From Hypomesus transpacificus (Eukaryota; Chordata; Actinopteri; Osmeriformes; Osmeridae), in the NCBI RefSeq assembly GCF_021917145.1, contig NC_061063.1:4716510-4780509 (forward strand): DNA of 64,000 nt. The letters are read 5' to 3'. Shown in pieces: positions 29,321 through 41,010 of the stretch (its first letter is position 1; each line of letters opens with the position of its first letter). The notes beneath the pieces were generated by a model. The model worked only from the letters and a program-made list of their open reading frames with translations, made no database searches and was not told the DNA's origin. Both the position numbers and the translations under genes were made by a program.

Positions 29321-30888
29321 ATATTTATTTGAAATACTTTTAATCATAAAAATCTGATAAATTGTAAACCACATCCAAACTGTTAAAGGATTGATCATCG
29401 AAGGACAAAAAGTTAAAGAGGTCAAACATGAACATCAAAAGTCATGTGACTAAAGGTGAAAGGTGTTCACACAGTGGGAAAACAAAATGTCAGACAGAAA
29501 AAAAACATGTTCACCTTTAAAGTGCCATATATTCTTAATTATGCTTTACAGTATTCCGTATATGTATTTAAAGGCACTACAGCATCAGATAATATATTTT
29601 TGCAAGTAACATCCAGACACAAAACCTAGTGCAAATTGTTTGCAGGCTCCAAGATCGAAATGATTAAGAAAATGAGTTTGTAGTAAACAGAAAGGATTCA
29701 TGCTCTGAAAACAAACATCTCCTCTGACAAAAGAATGAAAATAAATTAGAGAGAAATAACATTGACCAGTAAACAGTTGCACAGCACAACCAGTCGTGCA
29801 AATAAACACCATAAACAAAGCAAAACACACTAAGCAATAGCTAAATCATAAACAAGCTATGAGCATGCTCACATTCAACCTAATATGAGGATGTAGGACA
29901 TAAAAAGAGCATGGTTGAATCTACAGTGTTTGTTCAGAAACACAGATTCTGTCTGGATAAATTCCTGACATGTAAAACAGTGACCGTGATTTAGTTTTGG
30001 TGAAATATCACAGAAAAAATATTTGATTCCATAAGTGGTCATAAAAGTGTAAACCATAATGGGTTTGATATAGTCCTGATTATACAATTGTTCACATGTA
30101 AAACACAATGGGCACGTCAACTGTCAAATCTTCTGCATTAATGATGGGGAACAATATAAGTATACAAATAGCAAGGCAGAAATAACCATACAGTGTTAGG
30201 GAACATAACTCAAAGGTAAGGATGATTGACTAAAGGCCACAGAGGTCAGTCTTATTACACTTCAGACAATAAATGTAGATGAGAAAGTATCTTTGGAAAG
30301 AGATATTGAACAGATGGGCTGGCTACAAGTGCTACATTGGATGTTGTAGGAAATGCTGGCTACACAAAAATGTTCACAGCATTTCCAAAGTGGTTGACAA
30401 AGGTAAGCTAAGCTCATTTGAAATCTCCCACATATATAGGTTCAAACCTTTAATAACTAAATTAACCATTCCCATGCTAGTAGGAACCAGACAAATGTAT
30501 GACTTTATGTAACTATATATTCCTTAATAAATTATCTATAGTTATCATTGGACATTAGCAAGCTGTAACAGATTCCTGAAACTGCACAGAGCTCACAGCA
30601 AGTGCTTTAGTCAAAGCAATAGCAGGTACTAAATGTTCCTGAACATCTCCTCTCTGGTCATAACCACAGTACTACATGAACCTACAGTATGTGCATTTGA
30701 GTCAGGATTCGTGGAGATCCCACCTGACAAACACATGGTCTCCAAGTGGTCCCAGGTTTATCACTAACGACAGTCAGCGGTCTCTGAGCCCCTGTGAAAC
30801 CAAACAGTATCAAGAACCAGGACGGTCCAGGGCTGGCAGGGCTGGCAGGGCTGCTGTTCGACGTCTGCCGACAGATGGGAGACAAAAA

Positions 30889-33292
30889 TCACAGGTCACA
30901 GAGCACAGAGTTCTCCAGTGTGAAGTCGTAGTGGAAGTTGGCAAGGTTGTCGTTGATGTCCCGGGACAGGCGCAGCTCAGGTAGGAGGGGGAAGCCGGCC
31001 TGCATGGCCAGGATGTGGGGAGCCAGGGTGAAGGGCACATCTCCCAGGAGCTCCGGGAGGGACAGGGCCACCTCTACGGTGGCAGGCCCCGGGGATGACA
31101 TCACAGGAGGGGGGACGGGAGGGAGCTGGACCCTCTCAGCGGTTCTGACCGGGCCGGGACAGAACGGCTGGGGAGCAGAGGAGAGAAAGTGCACTATCAG
31201 TTTGAGGCACTGCATTTGGTACCATGTTTGCCATTAAATGCTTTCCTGACCTCCAATCACATTTTCAAAGCTGTGTCAAGTGATTCATGGGCCACTCTCT
31301 TTACTAGCCTCCATTACAGTTCGGTTCAACGGATGTGGGAAATAGAGGGCTGGGCCACAGCTGGGTCACAACCTGAACGCCACTTATTGGTGACCTTCAA
31401 AAGTTTCCACACTGGCCTTGCTAATAAACAACAATGTGAAACACTGATCTATGATAGGGATGTGTCCACTTAAGTAGGCCTATATTATTCAGACATCCAG
31501 AATAAGACTTTGATAGCTAATAGACACATTGGGGGGGGGGGGGACAAAAGTAATACAAAAGGTAGCAGGTTGTTGATAAAAAAAAAGAACAGTTTTGCTT
31601 TAAAGGAACTATGGAAAAGAAACCGGGGAGTGTGACACAGCTGAGATGAGGTTTCACTGTTGCCTGTGCAGCTTTGCAACATCCTAGCTGAGGAAGGAAG
31701 TCGCTTGGGTGCTGTCCCCAACACTAACATCAACAGCTGAAGAGCACCACTAAATGCAACCAGACAGCACTCCTGCAGAGACATAGCCAGACCCACAGTT
31801 TAACTACAACATGTAACTACTGACATTTCAGCTGCACAAACAGAAACTATCACATCATACCACACGTACATGTTTCATATTTACAACATATACTTCCCAT
31901 ATATACATTAGTGTTTCCCACACATAGACTAATTTGTGGCGGTGCGCCACAGAATCAACACCGGCCGCCACACATTGCGTTTCGTAAAAAAATTTTTTAT
32001 CGCTATTTAGGTTAAAACACGCAGAGTATTCGTTCAGCTGCATTTCCTTTCCCCTGCTCTCCCTCCGTCTCTCTGTTACTGATGCGTCTTTCCCACATAT
32101 GCACACAGTCACAACATCAGCACACGTTAGCAACAATGCATACAGTACATATGCCGTTCTAGTAACACCGACAGCTATATCAGCGAGCCTTCAGCATTAG
32201 TGCCGTAGCTAAAAGTCGAGGAAAGTTGCGGCTACTTTTCGCTAGGTACCTTACTCACATTTACATTTAGTCATTTAGCAGACGCTCTTATCCAGAGCGA
32301 CTTACAGTACTCGAAGTTTCCCCTTCGTTCTTTTGGTGAGAAGTCTCAAGAGCTAGCTACTTACTCGGCGTCATGGAGCCGACCAGTTAAATAGTTTTTT
32401 AGCACTAGCGTTGCTACATGCATAATGCAGAAATGATATGTTAGTTGTTGTTCATTTGTGAAGGTGTGAATCATTTTGGATTAATATTTAATGTAACGAA
32501 TTATTAACAAATTAACTGTGTAACGAATTATTAACGAAGGAATTATTACGCCCCCCCCCTCCCCCGTCTGACAACCCCCACCCCTCCCCGCCACAATTAG
32601 TTTTCTAATCTGTGGGAAACACTGATACATATATGTTGAAATAGGTTTGTTGAAGTTTCACGCATTATCCAGAATGGCCAATTAGTGTCTTGGTTGTAGT
32701 GATGTGTCGTTCGTGAACGATTCGTTCATTTTGAACGAATCCTTATAAGGACTCGGGAGTAACGAGTCCTCTCAACGAGTGATTTGTTCATTTCCCGACT
32801 CGGTCTTTCTACGAGTCTTTGGATCATTTTTCACGTGACCTGCATAGGCTCTGTAGCTAGAGGAAACGAACGATTCGTTCCTTTCCCGACTCGGTCTTTC
32901 TACGAGTCTTTGGATCATTTTTCACGTGACCTGTATAGGCTGTAGCAAGAGGAAACGAATGATTAGTTCCTTCCCCGACTCGGTCTTTCTACGAGTCTTT
33001 GGATCCTTTTTTCACGTGACCCGCATTGTATTTTTTAGTAGAGGAAACAGTTTCCTTATTCCCTTTCGCGTGGCCGCTGTTTTAGTAAGACGTGAATGAA
33101 TTATATTCGCTCAAGTCATCATACTGACTGGTTTTGTTATTTTCACTTTACATTTACACTTACAGTTTAGTGCAGTGTAATTATTTGACGTGATAATTAA
33201 ATGCTAGTGTGATAATACATGACCAAATCATACAAACTCATGATACATTATTTTAATGCAGGAATTTATTTTGAAATAGTATTTGCTGGTGC

Positions 33293-33328
<36 letters not shown>

Positions 33329-36300
33329 AAATGAACAAATGACTCGAAAAAAGATTCGTTCATTTTACTGAACGAGATTCAAAGAACCGAATCAGTAAAA
33401 AGAACCGAACTTCCCATCACTACTTGGTTGTGCTTTGGCATGTAATTAATTCTTAATTCATTTTTGGTATGTTCCTGCATCACAGCACTTCCTGTTGCAC
33501 TGTGATAGGAGGGTAGAGCACACTCTAGATTTTACCAGCTGTGTGCAATACTCCAGTGACATGTCACTATATGGAACTTAATAGTTCACTGCACACACAA
33601 ACACACACAGACACACACAGACACACCAAAATACACACTCTCATAGCTGCCACTTTCCACCATGTCCTTGATTAAACCCACATGATTCCCAACACAAGAG
33701 GCACCAAGGCTCGGATAAACCCCTTGAAAATACTGAGCAGAAACCCTCGAAACAATCAAGCTTTTCTGTGGCACCATATGTTCCGGCCCAGTGTTCCAGG
33801 CAGTGTGGTGAATGGCAGTGGCATGTGTTGGCCCTCGTGTCTGGCCCTGCCACCCAGCACCTGTCAGACACACAGCGCTACTGACTGTGCAAGTCCGCCC
33901 AGTAGGACTGAGATGAGAGAACCGACAGCCATTTTAGCACCGGGTTGCTAAGCTCACACATGTCTGTTTGACTGGTTCTGTCCAGCGCACACCATATGGG
34001 AGATGACTCCCAGGAACGGTTAAGTTACAACCGCCACACAGACACAGGTTCTCTGGGTGGATCCACTTCGTCATGCTTTCAGATTGATTTCGAAGCTGCT
34101 GGAGGTTACGGGCAGGCCTGCTCTATTGTGTGGACAGAATCACCTTTGAAGGCCTCACGATGACATTGGTGGCTAGCTGGCTGGCCTTTAGGGTTTGGGT
34201 CTTCTGCCATTGCTCCTCAGCCGTATCACCTGGAGAGGAAATTAAACAGGCGTTAACGATGTGATCAAGTCGCGGTCAAATTCTCCCACTATGGGCTACT
34301 GAACTATGCCCGACTGAGGTTTCAACCTCGCTCTAACCTCAACATAAATGGATCTGACACGGATCTATGTCTTTTTTCCCTCAGGACGTCCCGGTCAATT
34401 GCGTAGATTATCTGTGCTTAACAAGTGGTTTTCTGAGCACATTAATGGATTAGAAAGCATTACGACTTAACACAATTCCGCAGCACACTCCTGTGTTGAC
34501 CATTCGTCCAGCTCCCACCATTCCAAACTGTTGTTTACATCAACTGGGCCACATCCTCATTCCACTCGGGTCGTGTCACTTTTAGGACAATTGGGCATAT
34601 GCAATACACATTGTCCCAATAAATAGTCTCTGCCATTCCGCTGCATCTATTCTTCTTTAGCGGAAATCGAAGCGACGGCATTGGAACATTTATCAAACCA
34701 TTACTATTGTACCCCAGTAATGATAATGAAAACAAATGAGGAAAAATAAACAGGATATTCTAGTTCCAGTTTGGGCCGACCACATGGCCAAGTTGTCAAT
34801 TGATTAAATAATGTATTGGGTTTCAGTGCATGGTGCTGAGTGACACATCGCTGAGACTATTCATTGGATCCCTCTCTTGATAAGCCCAGTGTCATACTGT
34901 GTTGGAGAGGAGAGACAGGAGGAGTGTGGGAGAGAGATTGCTAGTCTCTCTCCCTGCTATTCTCTGTCCTCCAGGGCTTAGGCAACAGATCCCTCTTCCT
35001 TCCTCCTGCTCCTCTCCCCCCACCCTGGCCGCGCTCACTCGGCAGTGTGGAGTCATTGTCACTGATCTCACTGGCTGCCCTTGATCTGAGCTTTGTGTGT
35101 CGACACAAACAACTTTCCAAGAGAAGCTCCTTGAGAGAGGGGAAGTGAGGCCCACAGCGCCCTGAGGAGCGGCCTACTTCAGCTTTCAGTTGATTCTGTT
35201 CTAAAATGCACATCTGGTCTATCTTGGGTGTTTATTAGTGTATCTCTATTACCACTGGGAAAGACATGTTATCATGCTTCCTCTATGACAATATTCAGAT
35301 GGTGCCTTCAATGTATGGCTATCATTTCCCTTCGTAAAGAGCATCGCAAAAAAATAGACCTTTCCACAATTTCCTGACCAGATTTAGGCAAAGGCCTAAA
35401 ATGTCCACAACATCTGTGAGGGAATTCTTTGCACGGTCTAAAACAGTAGAACGCAGGGGCCCGGGCCTAGTCCAAAGCAAGCAGAGCAAGTTTCCCGAGG
35501 ACAAGGGCATGCAGCACAAATAAATAATGCAATGTAAAGTAAGCCTGGGCTATATTCTCCCCTTTAAGTGCAGTCAGCAGATTCTGCATGGCCTTGCCTT
35601 TGAGCTCAGTGAGATAGGGCATCTGTTCAATAGCGTGCTGGAGTTCATCCTCCAGTCCCAGAAACCACCAGGAGGAAAGGGCCAGGACTTTTCATACACC
35701 TTCTGCTTTTATGGTACAGGGAATTTGTCATGAATACTTCAAAAGTGACAGTATTCACACAGTCAGATCACATATTTTTGGGCATCAGCACTTGCAGAAT
35801 ATTTCCTATTTTGTCGATTGGATGAAGGCCAATATAAACACTGTCAAAGGCATTTATTTTGGTAAAATATGAATTCGATGGAGTCTGGTCAGGATAGTTG
35901 TCCGAGGTTTGAAAAGGCCTGGCTTGAATCATGCAGTGATCTATTTTACACAGGAGTCCGAGAAAGTAAAGGGATCTGGGGACCTGGAGGACACAGATAC
36001 ACAGCGGAAACGATACTGTGAACCTTGACAAAGACTTCCTGATGTTTGAATTGTTAAACAGATGGGTTTAGCGTTGGCAGGTTTTTCCTAATGAAGTCCA
36101 AGCCTGATAGGAAGGAGTTAGGACACCGACCCACTAAGGCCTTGTAAGGGTTGTCGCTGCTGGCTGCTCCACAGGGAGGTCCTAAGTCACAGACACCATT
36201 TGATAAGAACGCACAGCAGAACCAGCCCATCTCCAGCACGCTGAGCACACACGGAAGAAGAATCCATCTGACAAGGCTCTGGATGCAACATGGAAGTCAT

Positions 36301-37857
36301 TAGCCTTGATCCTCTGGGACCGTGATGGGAGAAAGTTGCGTGTACCACTCCCAAACCAGAGCTGGAAGTCTCTTAAGCTCTCCAGGCCAAATAATCAGCC
36401 ACATGACCTACGGCACGGCTTTGTAAATAGCACATCACCACACCATTGTTTATTGCCTAAACATTGCACTCCAAACTTGCAATTGTCACACACAAAAAAG
36501 CATAAGGGAGCATTCAAGATACTTGAATGTGACTGGGACACCCAAGCACAAGTGAAGCCATTGTAAGATGGGAGAGCTGAGAACTTGGGAGAGTCTTGAA
36601 CCCCTCCCCCCCTCCCCTCCAGAAGAGGCACATCTGCTTATGACTTCAGCCGGCCTGGCCTGCTCCTCAAGGAAGAGCGAGAGAGAGAGAGTGGGGGAAA
36701 GAGAGATAGAAATAGAGAGGGAGGGAGGGAGGGAGAGAGAGAGAGTGCGTCAGCTGCAGATACACAGACCCATATCCTGCCTTTGAGGCACTAAAGACTC
36801 ACACAGTCTGACACACGGCTGATAATGACAGTGATGAGGAGAGGAATACTAAGCCTACTAATACTAAGGCTACTTGACTGTAAAAGCAGACCAAGGCTAT
36901 AAATCAATGCCATACAACATAGTAGTCTCACAAATTGTGATTAAAAAAATCACTGTAAAGCTCACATTTAGCACAGTAAAGCTGTTTAATAAGACTGGGA
37001 TGGAAACAATCCCATAATGTAGGTTAACTGTACTTGTGAGTCATACCAGTTGAGTCCAGCAAAGGTATTACATAAATAACTTCTGGTACTGCAGTGCCAC
37101 ATGGTACTACCATTTTACATTACAGCCAAAAGCTTACAGCTAAATGTACAATCCTTCACTCCTAATGAGCCTCTGTACACTTTGACCCACTCCTCCACCT
37201 AGTGTCAGAGCTGGACTCAACACATTGTTTTTCTCCAGGATTTCTACCAAGGAGTGCATTTCTGCCTGAATGACCAAATGTGGATGAGTAGGAGGGCCAC
37301 TGCCACGTGGGAGTTGGCTGCCCATAGTCCCACCCTGCTGGGGCTTTTCCCTTGGCGGACAGACCCCCTCCTCTCACCCTCTGGCTCTACTCACAGGAGC
37401 GGCCATGACGACAAAGAGGGACCAGCCCAAGCAGCTCTGCTTTGTTCCCACATCTGCTCCGTTTGGTTGCCACTGGTAACAATCCCAGACGGATTCACAT
37501 ATGTTTGTAGTGAGAAACATTCCCCATTTTCAGTATGCAACATTCAATTTAAATAGAAAAGAACCCAGACTAAACAATGACTCCAAGGCTACCTTGAATA
37601 TGCAATGCTATTTCCTTTCAACATTGATCACAAGGGACCTGTATGAAATCTGTTGACACTGTCTAGTCATTGGAATGTTTATGCTTTCACCACCACCCAC
37701 CTGATGCCTCAACAAACATGGCCCTGGCAGTGAGACTATACCTATTCTGATCAGAGAATCTGAGTTGTGGGTTTACATGGAGCGTCGGTGAGCTCTGTCT
37801 CCTTGATCTCGGAAAGAAATGCTGGCTCTATGAGCTGGGCTTGTCTGCCAAGAGAAA

Positions 37858-37935
<78 letters not shown>

Positions 37936-38520
37936 CTCTATAGCCTCCAACACAGTCCTAACCATCTGTGTCGGCATCACCAGAAGCAACCGCTGTTAAA
38001 ACCACAGGATGTCAAGCAAATTGTACTGCTCTATGCTGGGAGAGGAAGGGCGATTACCAAACTGTTCATTGTTTCGATCTTAGCTTTGTACGGGTAAGGC
38101 TAGCTTGCCCGGGACCTTTGACCGAGGAGTAACACTTCTTACATAAGTGTGTGGCAAACAATAGTAGAAAGTACAATAGTACAAAAGTATATCATTCATT
38201 CATTGAAATGAATGAGTTGTGTTCTGTCTGCAACACTAAACAATGTAACTTTGAGCAGATGTTACCCCTTCCAACATGCAAGTTATCCAGTCTGTGTCAG
38301 TATCCTACAGAGCACAGGGCAGGGGTCAGAGACAATGCTTGCTGAATGAGGTGGTTTTAAGAGTTCTAAAAGCACCCAGTATGCCTTCAATATAGTTCAA
38401 AAACGTGGCAGACAAAGTAAATGAGCTCTAGAAGGTTTTACCTATGATTACGAATCCGTCTGTTTCTCTCTCTGATGTCGACTTCTTAGAGTCTTTGCGC
38501 AGTCCAAGAAAACTGAACAT
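30889..38520 (-). CDS. umad1: UBAP1-MVB12-associated (UMA) domain-containing protein 1
   Basis: Three coding exons on the minus strand, 38520-38442, 34229-34144 and 31167-30889, join in frame to 444 bp, 147 residues plus stop (human is about 137). The N-terminus MFSFLGLRKDSKKS...ETDGFVIIG matches the family's basic start and DGFVxxG motif. The C-terminus carries the UMA signature: LLGDVPFTLAPHILAMQ followed by FHYDFTLENSVLCDL, ending at the stop. UMA domains in MVB12 and UBAP1 link to the ESCRT-I core, so a role in endosomal sorting is likely but inferred. A GT donor at about 38933 and an AG acceptor just before 38532 suggest a noncoding first exon near rpa3. The middle part is Pro-rich and poorly conserved. 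Intron 2 contains two DNA transposons. Confidence 0.93.
31909..32624. mobile_element. DNA transposon (MITE-like) with TAGTGTTTCCCAC ends
   Basis: The left end TAGTGTTTCCCACACATAG and the reverse complement of the right end (CAGTGTTTCCCACAGATTAG) form terminal inverted repeats of about 35-40 bp, including a shared TTGTGGCGG. The flanks share ATACAT (31903-31908 and 32625-32630), so the target duplication is not clean. There is no transposase. A SINE-like core sits inside at 32260-32309. The ends resemble hAT termini, but the superfamily is uncertain. It lies in umad1 intron 2. Confidence 0.7.
32260..32309 (+). repeat. Teleost SINE/LINE-tail core fragment
   Basis: The stretch TTACATTTAGTCATTTAGCA, followed by GACGCTCTTATCCAGAGCGA and CTTACAGTA, is a core I recognise from many fish genomes (V-SINE/HE1-like tails). 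A second, reverse-strand copy occurs at 56643-56682. It is embedded within the element at 31909-32624. Confidence 0.65.
32697..33422. mobile_element. hAT-type MITE with internal tandem repeats and poly-C
   Basis: A 726-bp element flanked by a perfect 8-bp direct repeat CTTGGTTG (32689-32696 and 33423-33430), typical of hAT. The ends TAGTGATG and CATCACTA are inverted. Subterminal GTTCATTTTGAACGAAT-like motifs recur. Inside are three diverged copies (period roughly 90-100 bp, about 32773-33040) of a segment containing CCCGACTCGGTCTTTCTACG and CACGTGACC, then an uninterrupted run of 34 C at 33294-33327. No coding sequence. It lies 72 bp from the previous element. Confidence 0.85.
36670..36755. 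repeat. GAGA-rich simple repeat
   Basis: Imperfect GA/GGGA repeats in umad1 intron 1. Simple-sequence DNA. Confidence 0.7.
37861..37932. repeat. (TC)n microsatellite interrupted by C run
   Basis: A TC run, a short C run around 37890-37898, then TC again to 37932, in umad1 intron 1. Confidence 0.95.
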
Positions 38521-38934
38521 ACTGTCTCCTTGCTATAAAAGACGAAAAAAAAATGTTAGCTCTAGATATCGTGTTAAATCAAAGCAAACTGCAAGTTGTT
38601 TACATTATGCTCTACTGTTTCTGTTTACCAACTATAAGCCAAACTGGGAGACTGGTTCTTCCCGCAGCGATAGCTAACTCCTGGTTTTCTCCTTGACTGA
38701 TGGCCCCAACACATCGTCAACTAATACATTGTGGGATCTTGACAGACACAGCTGTTGCTTGCTATCTGGCTAGTCACCTTGTCGCCTGCTTGCTGTCGTT
38801 ATGTGTTATGTGTCGTTAGCTGAAATGTGGTAGGTAGCATTAGCTAGCAAACTATCTTATCTAACTAGCTAGTTGGTGGTTTGGTTTCCATTGTAATCCT
38901 GAAATCACTGACATTTTAAGTATTGTAACTCACC

Positions 38935-39400
38935 AATCTTTGCTAACGTTGTTGTGACGCAAAGTAAATCAATATTTAATATCAGTTGGATAAATAGAAA
39001 GTAGTTTCGCTTCCGTTTGATAGGCCACTGTGTTGTTGTTTTTTGTGCAAACTGATGTCAAAGCTCATTGACATTGTCCGCTGTAGAACGGGAAACTAAA
39101 GTTTTCTTCATTAGTTCCGCTCTCATGTAAAATCAGTCGTATTTCCTTCTGTTGGGTATGGTTTGGAATGTTGTGATTTTAATTTGTACAAATACTTTTA
39201 TTAACACAACACTTCATCCGTTATACCTTACAAAAGACTACATAATAACTAGCTGGATCAACGTCTTCCAGGGCTTGTGTTCCGGAGAGATAAAAGTGTG
39301 ACGGACACGGCGGAAATTCCGTTTTCTGATACTTTCCCGCCGTCTGACTTAATGCTTTGACATTATTAGAAAAAACGAGTGGAATATCACACACTTCAAA
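38935..39400. promoter_or_regulatory. Probable shared promoter region of umad1 (-) and rpa3 (+)
   Basis: A GT donor at about 38933 (minus strand, GATTG then GTGAGT) marks the end of a likely noncoding first umad1 exon, whose start must lie to its right. The rpa3 start codon is at 39401. The two genes therefore diverge from an interval of less than 470 bp. It contains ETS-like CTTCCG at about 39009-39017 and another GCGGAAATTCCG near 39309. No TATA box is evident. The divergent arrangement is seen; shared control is inferred. Confidence 0.5.
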
Positions 39401-40301
39401 ATGACAGCTATTTTTGATTCTCCAAAAGCTAGAATTAATACATCTATGCTTTCGCAATATAATAGCAGGGCAGTTTGTTTTGTTGGGCGCGTTGAAAAGG
39501 TAATGCAACCTCCTAGTTTGCGATGGAAATTCCTTTAGAATGTGTCGTAGGCAACAGTTCGAACGTTCCAAATAATTATGGAATTGTAATTTCTCGTGGT
39601 GCACTCGTGGCTCCGTGGCTGTATTTTTTTCCGAAACAGACAATCATTTTCAGTCAACATATTGGTTACAGCTAAGGTATCATCTATCTGCAAGTCGTAA
39701 TGGCTTTGTATTCTAACGCTTGATTTATTTTGCTCTTATGCATAACAGGTACATCCGACTGGAAAGTCGTTCACGATTACTGATGGTGAAGGGAAGACAG
39801 CATCAGTGGAGCTAAATGAACCTGTGAGTACTGATGATATTGTGCTTATGTAGACTGCACTGTACCTTGCAATGTAGCTGGTTGTAAATGTGACATTTGA
39901 ACTGCTTCTTTATTGATGTATTGTACACTAGCAAAGGGTACGTAGGTGACACTCAGCATGCCCATCCATGAGCTGAAAACATTGTCATGTTGAAATGTAA
40001 TAATGGCTGTCTCTATAGCTTGACGAGGAGCTGAGTGGAATTGTGGAGGTGGTTGGCATGGTATCCAACAAAGGCACTATAATGGCCTCTCTGTATACCA
40101 TGTACAGAGAAGACAAGGGGATTCCATTTGGTAAGCATAGAAGATTCCCCTCCCCTGTAACCAACTCATTTCAGATTGTGTTGGCATCTGTTTTCACATC
40201 TTTTCACTCTCTCCTCAGATCTTGAGCTGTACAACGAAGCTCTGAAGGTCGTCCATGACTTCCCACAACATTATCCTTTTGAACTTTCTGCCAGTGGATG
40301 A
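39401..40301 (+). CDS. rpa3: Replication protein A 14-kDa subunit (RPA3)
   Basis: Four exons, 39401-39499, 39749-39823, 40019-40130 and 40219-40301, join in frame to 369 bp, 122 residues plus stop (human 121). RPA3 is the small OB-fold subunit of the RPA heterotrimer, which coats single-stranded DNA in replication and repair; its C-terminal helix packs in the trimer core. Conserved blocks seen: AVCFVGRVEKVHPTGK, TDGEGKTASVELNEPLDEE, GIVEVVGMV and LYNEALKVVHDFPQHYPF. All introns are short with GT-AG borders. A polyadenylation signal AATAAA is at 40419-40424, about 120 bp after the stop. No broken residue or domain was seen. It is head-to-head with umad1 and followed by a 19-bp minisatellite. 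Confidence 0.97.
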
Positions 40302-40418
40302 GCACTTTGGAACTATGCCTTCTGTTATTTCCAATGTTTGTATTCATATCCTTTGGTTGACTTTATTTGGGTGTAATGTTTTTTTTGTTTTTGTACAAAT
40401 GTCTACTATGCTGTTTTG

Positions 40419-40424
40419 AATAAA
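40419..40424 (+). terminator. Polyadenylation signal of rpa3
   Basis: AATAAA about 118 bp downstream of the rpa3 stop, the only canonical hexamer in the first few hundred bases. Confidence 0.75.
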
Positions 40425-40694
40425 GATTGTTCTCTATACAATGTTTTCATTTTCATAAATCAGGTTTGTGTTATAGCACCCTCTCTTGGATAAACTTTGA
40501 CATCATGCATTGTGCACCCTTTTCAATGCTCTGTTCAGCCAGGAGGTGGCAGACTGGAGTTTTTGAATGTGATGACAATACAAACTTGTCACTTATACAA
40601 GTCAATTGAAAACTTTCAGTCACTTTTCAATCAAAAGAAGACTAATACTAGTAACAAATGTAAAGCAAACAATCCAGTGATGGTGATCTTGTGC

Positions 40695-41010
40695 CCTGAT
40701 ACCCCTCCAGGCCTCTGATACCCCTCCAGACCTGTGATACCCCTCCAGACCTGTGATACCCCTCCAGACCTGTGATACCCCTCCAGGCCTCTGATACCCC
40801 TCCAGACCTGTGATACCCCTCCAGACCTCTGATACCCCTCCAGACCTGTGATACCCCTCCAGACCTCTGATACCCCTCCAGACCTGTGATACCCCTCCAG
40901 ACCTCTGATACCCCTCCAGACCTGTGATACCCCTCCAGACCTGTGATACCCCTCCAGACCTCTGATACCCCTCCAGACCTGTGATACCCCTCCAGACCTC
41001 TGATACCCCT
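40695..41010. repeat. 19-bp minisatellite downstream of rpa3
   Basis: About 16 tandem copies of TGATACCCCTCCAGACCTG. Units alternate irregularly between a CTGTGATACC and a CTCTGATACC junction. Because 19 is not a multiple of three and the reverse complement has no stop in any phase, all three minus frames stay open for 134-162 codons of a repeated GITGLEGYQRSGGVSQVWR-like peptide. This is a property of the repeat, not evidence of a gene. Confidence 0.95.
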
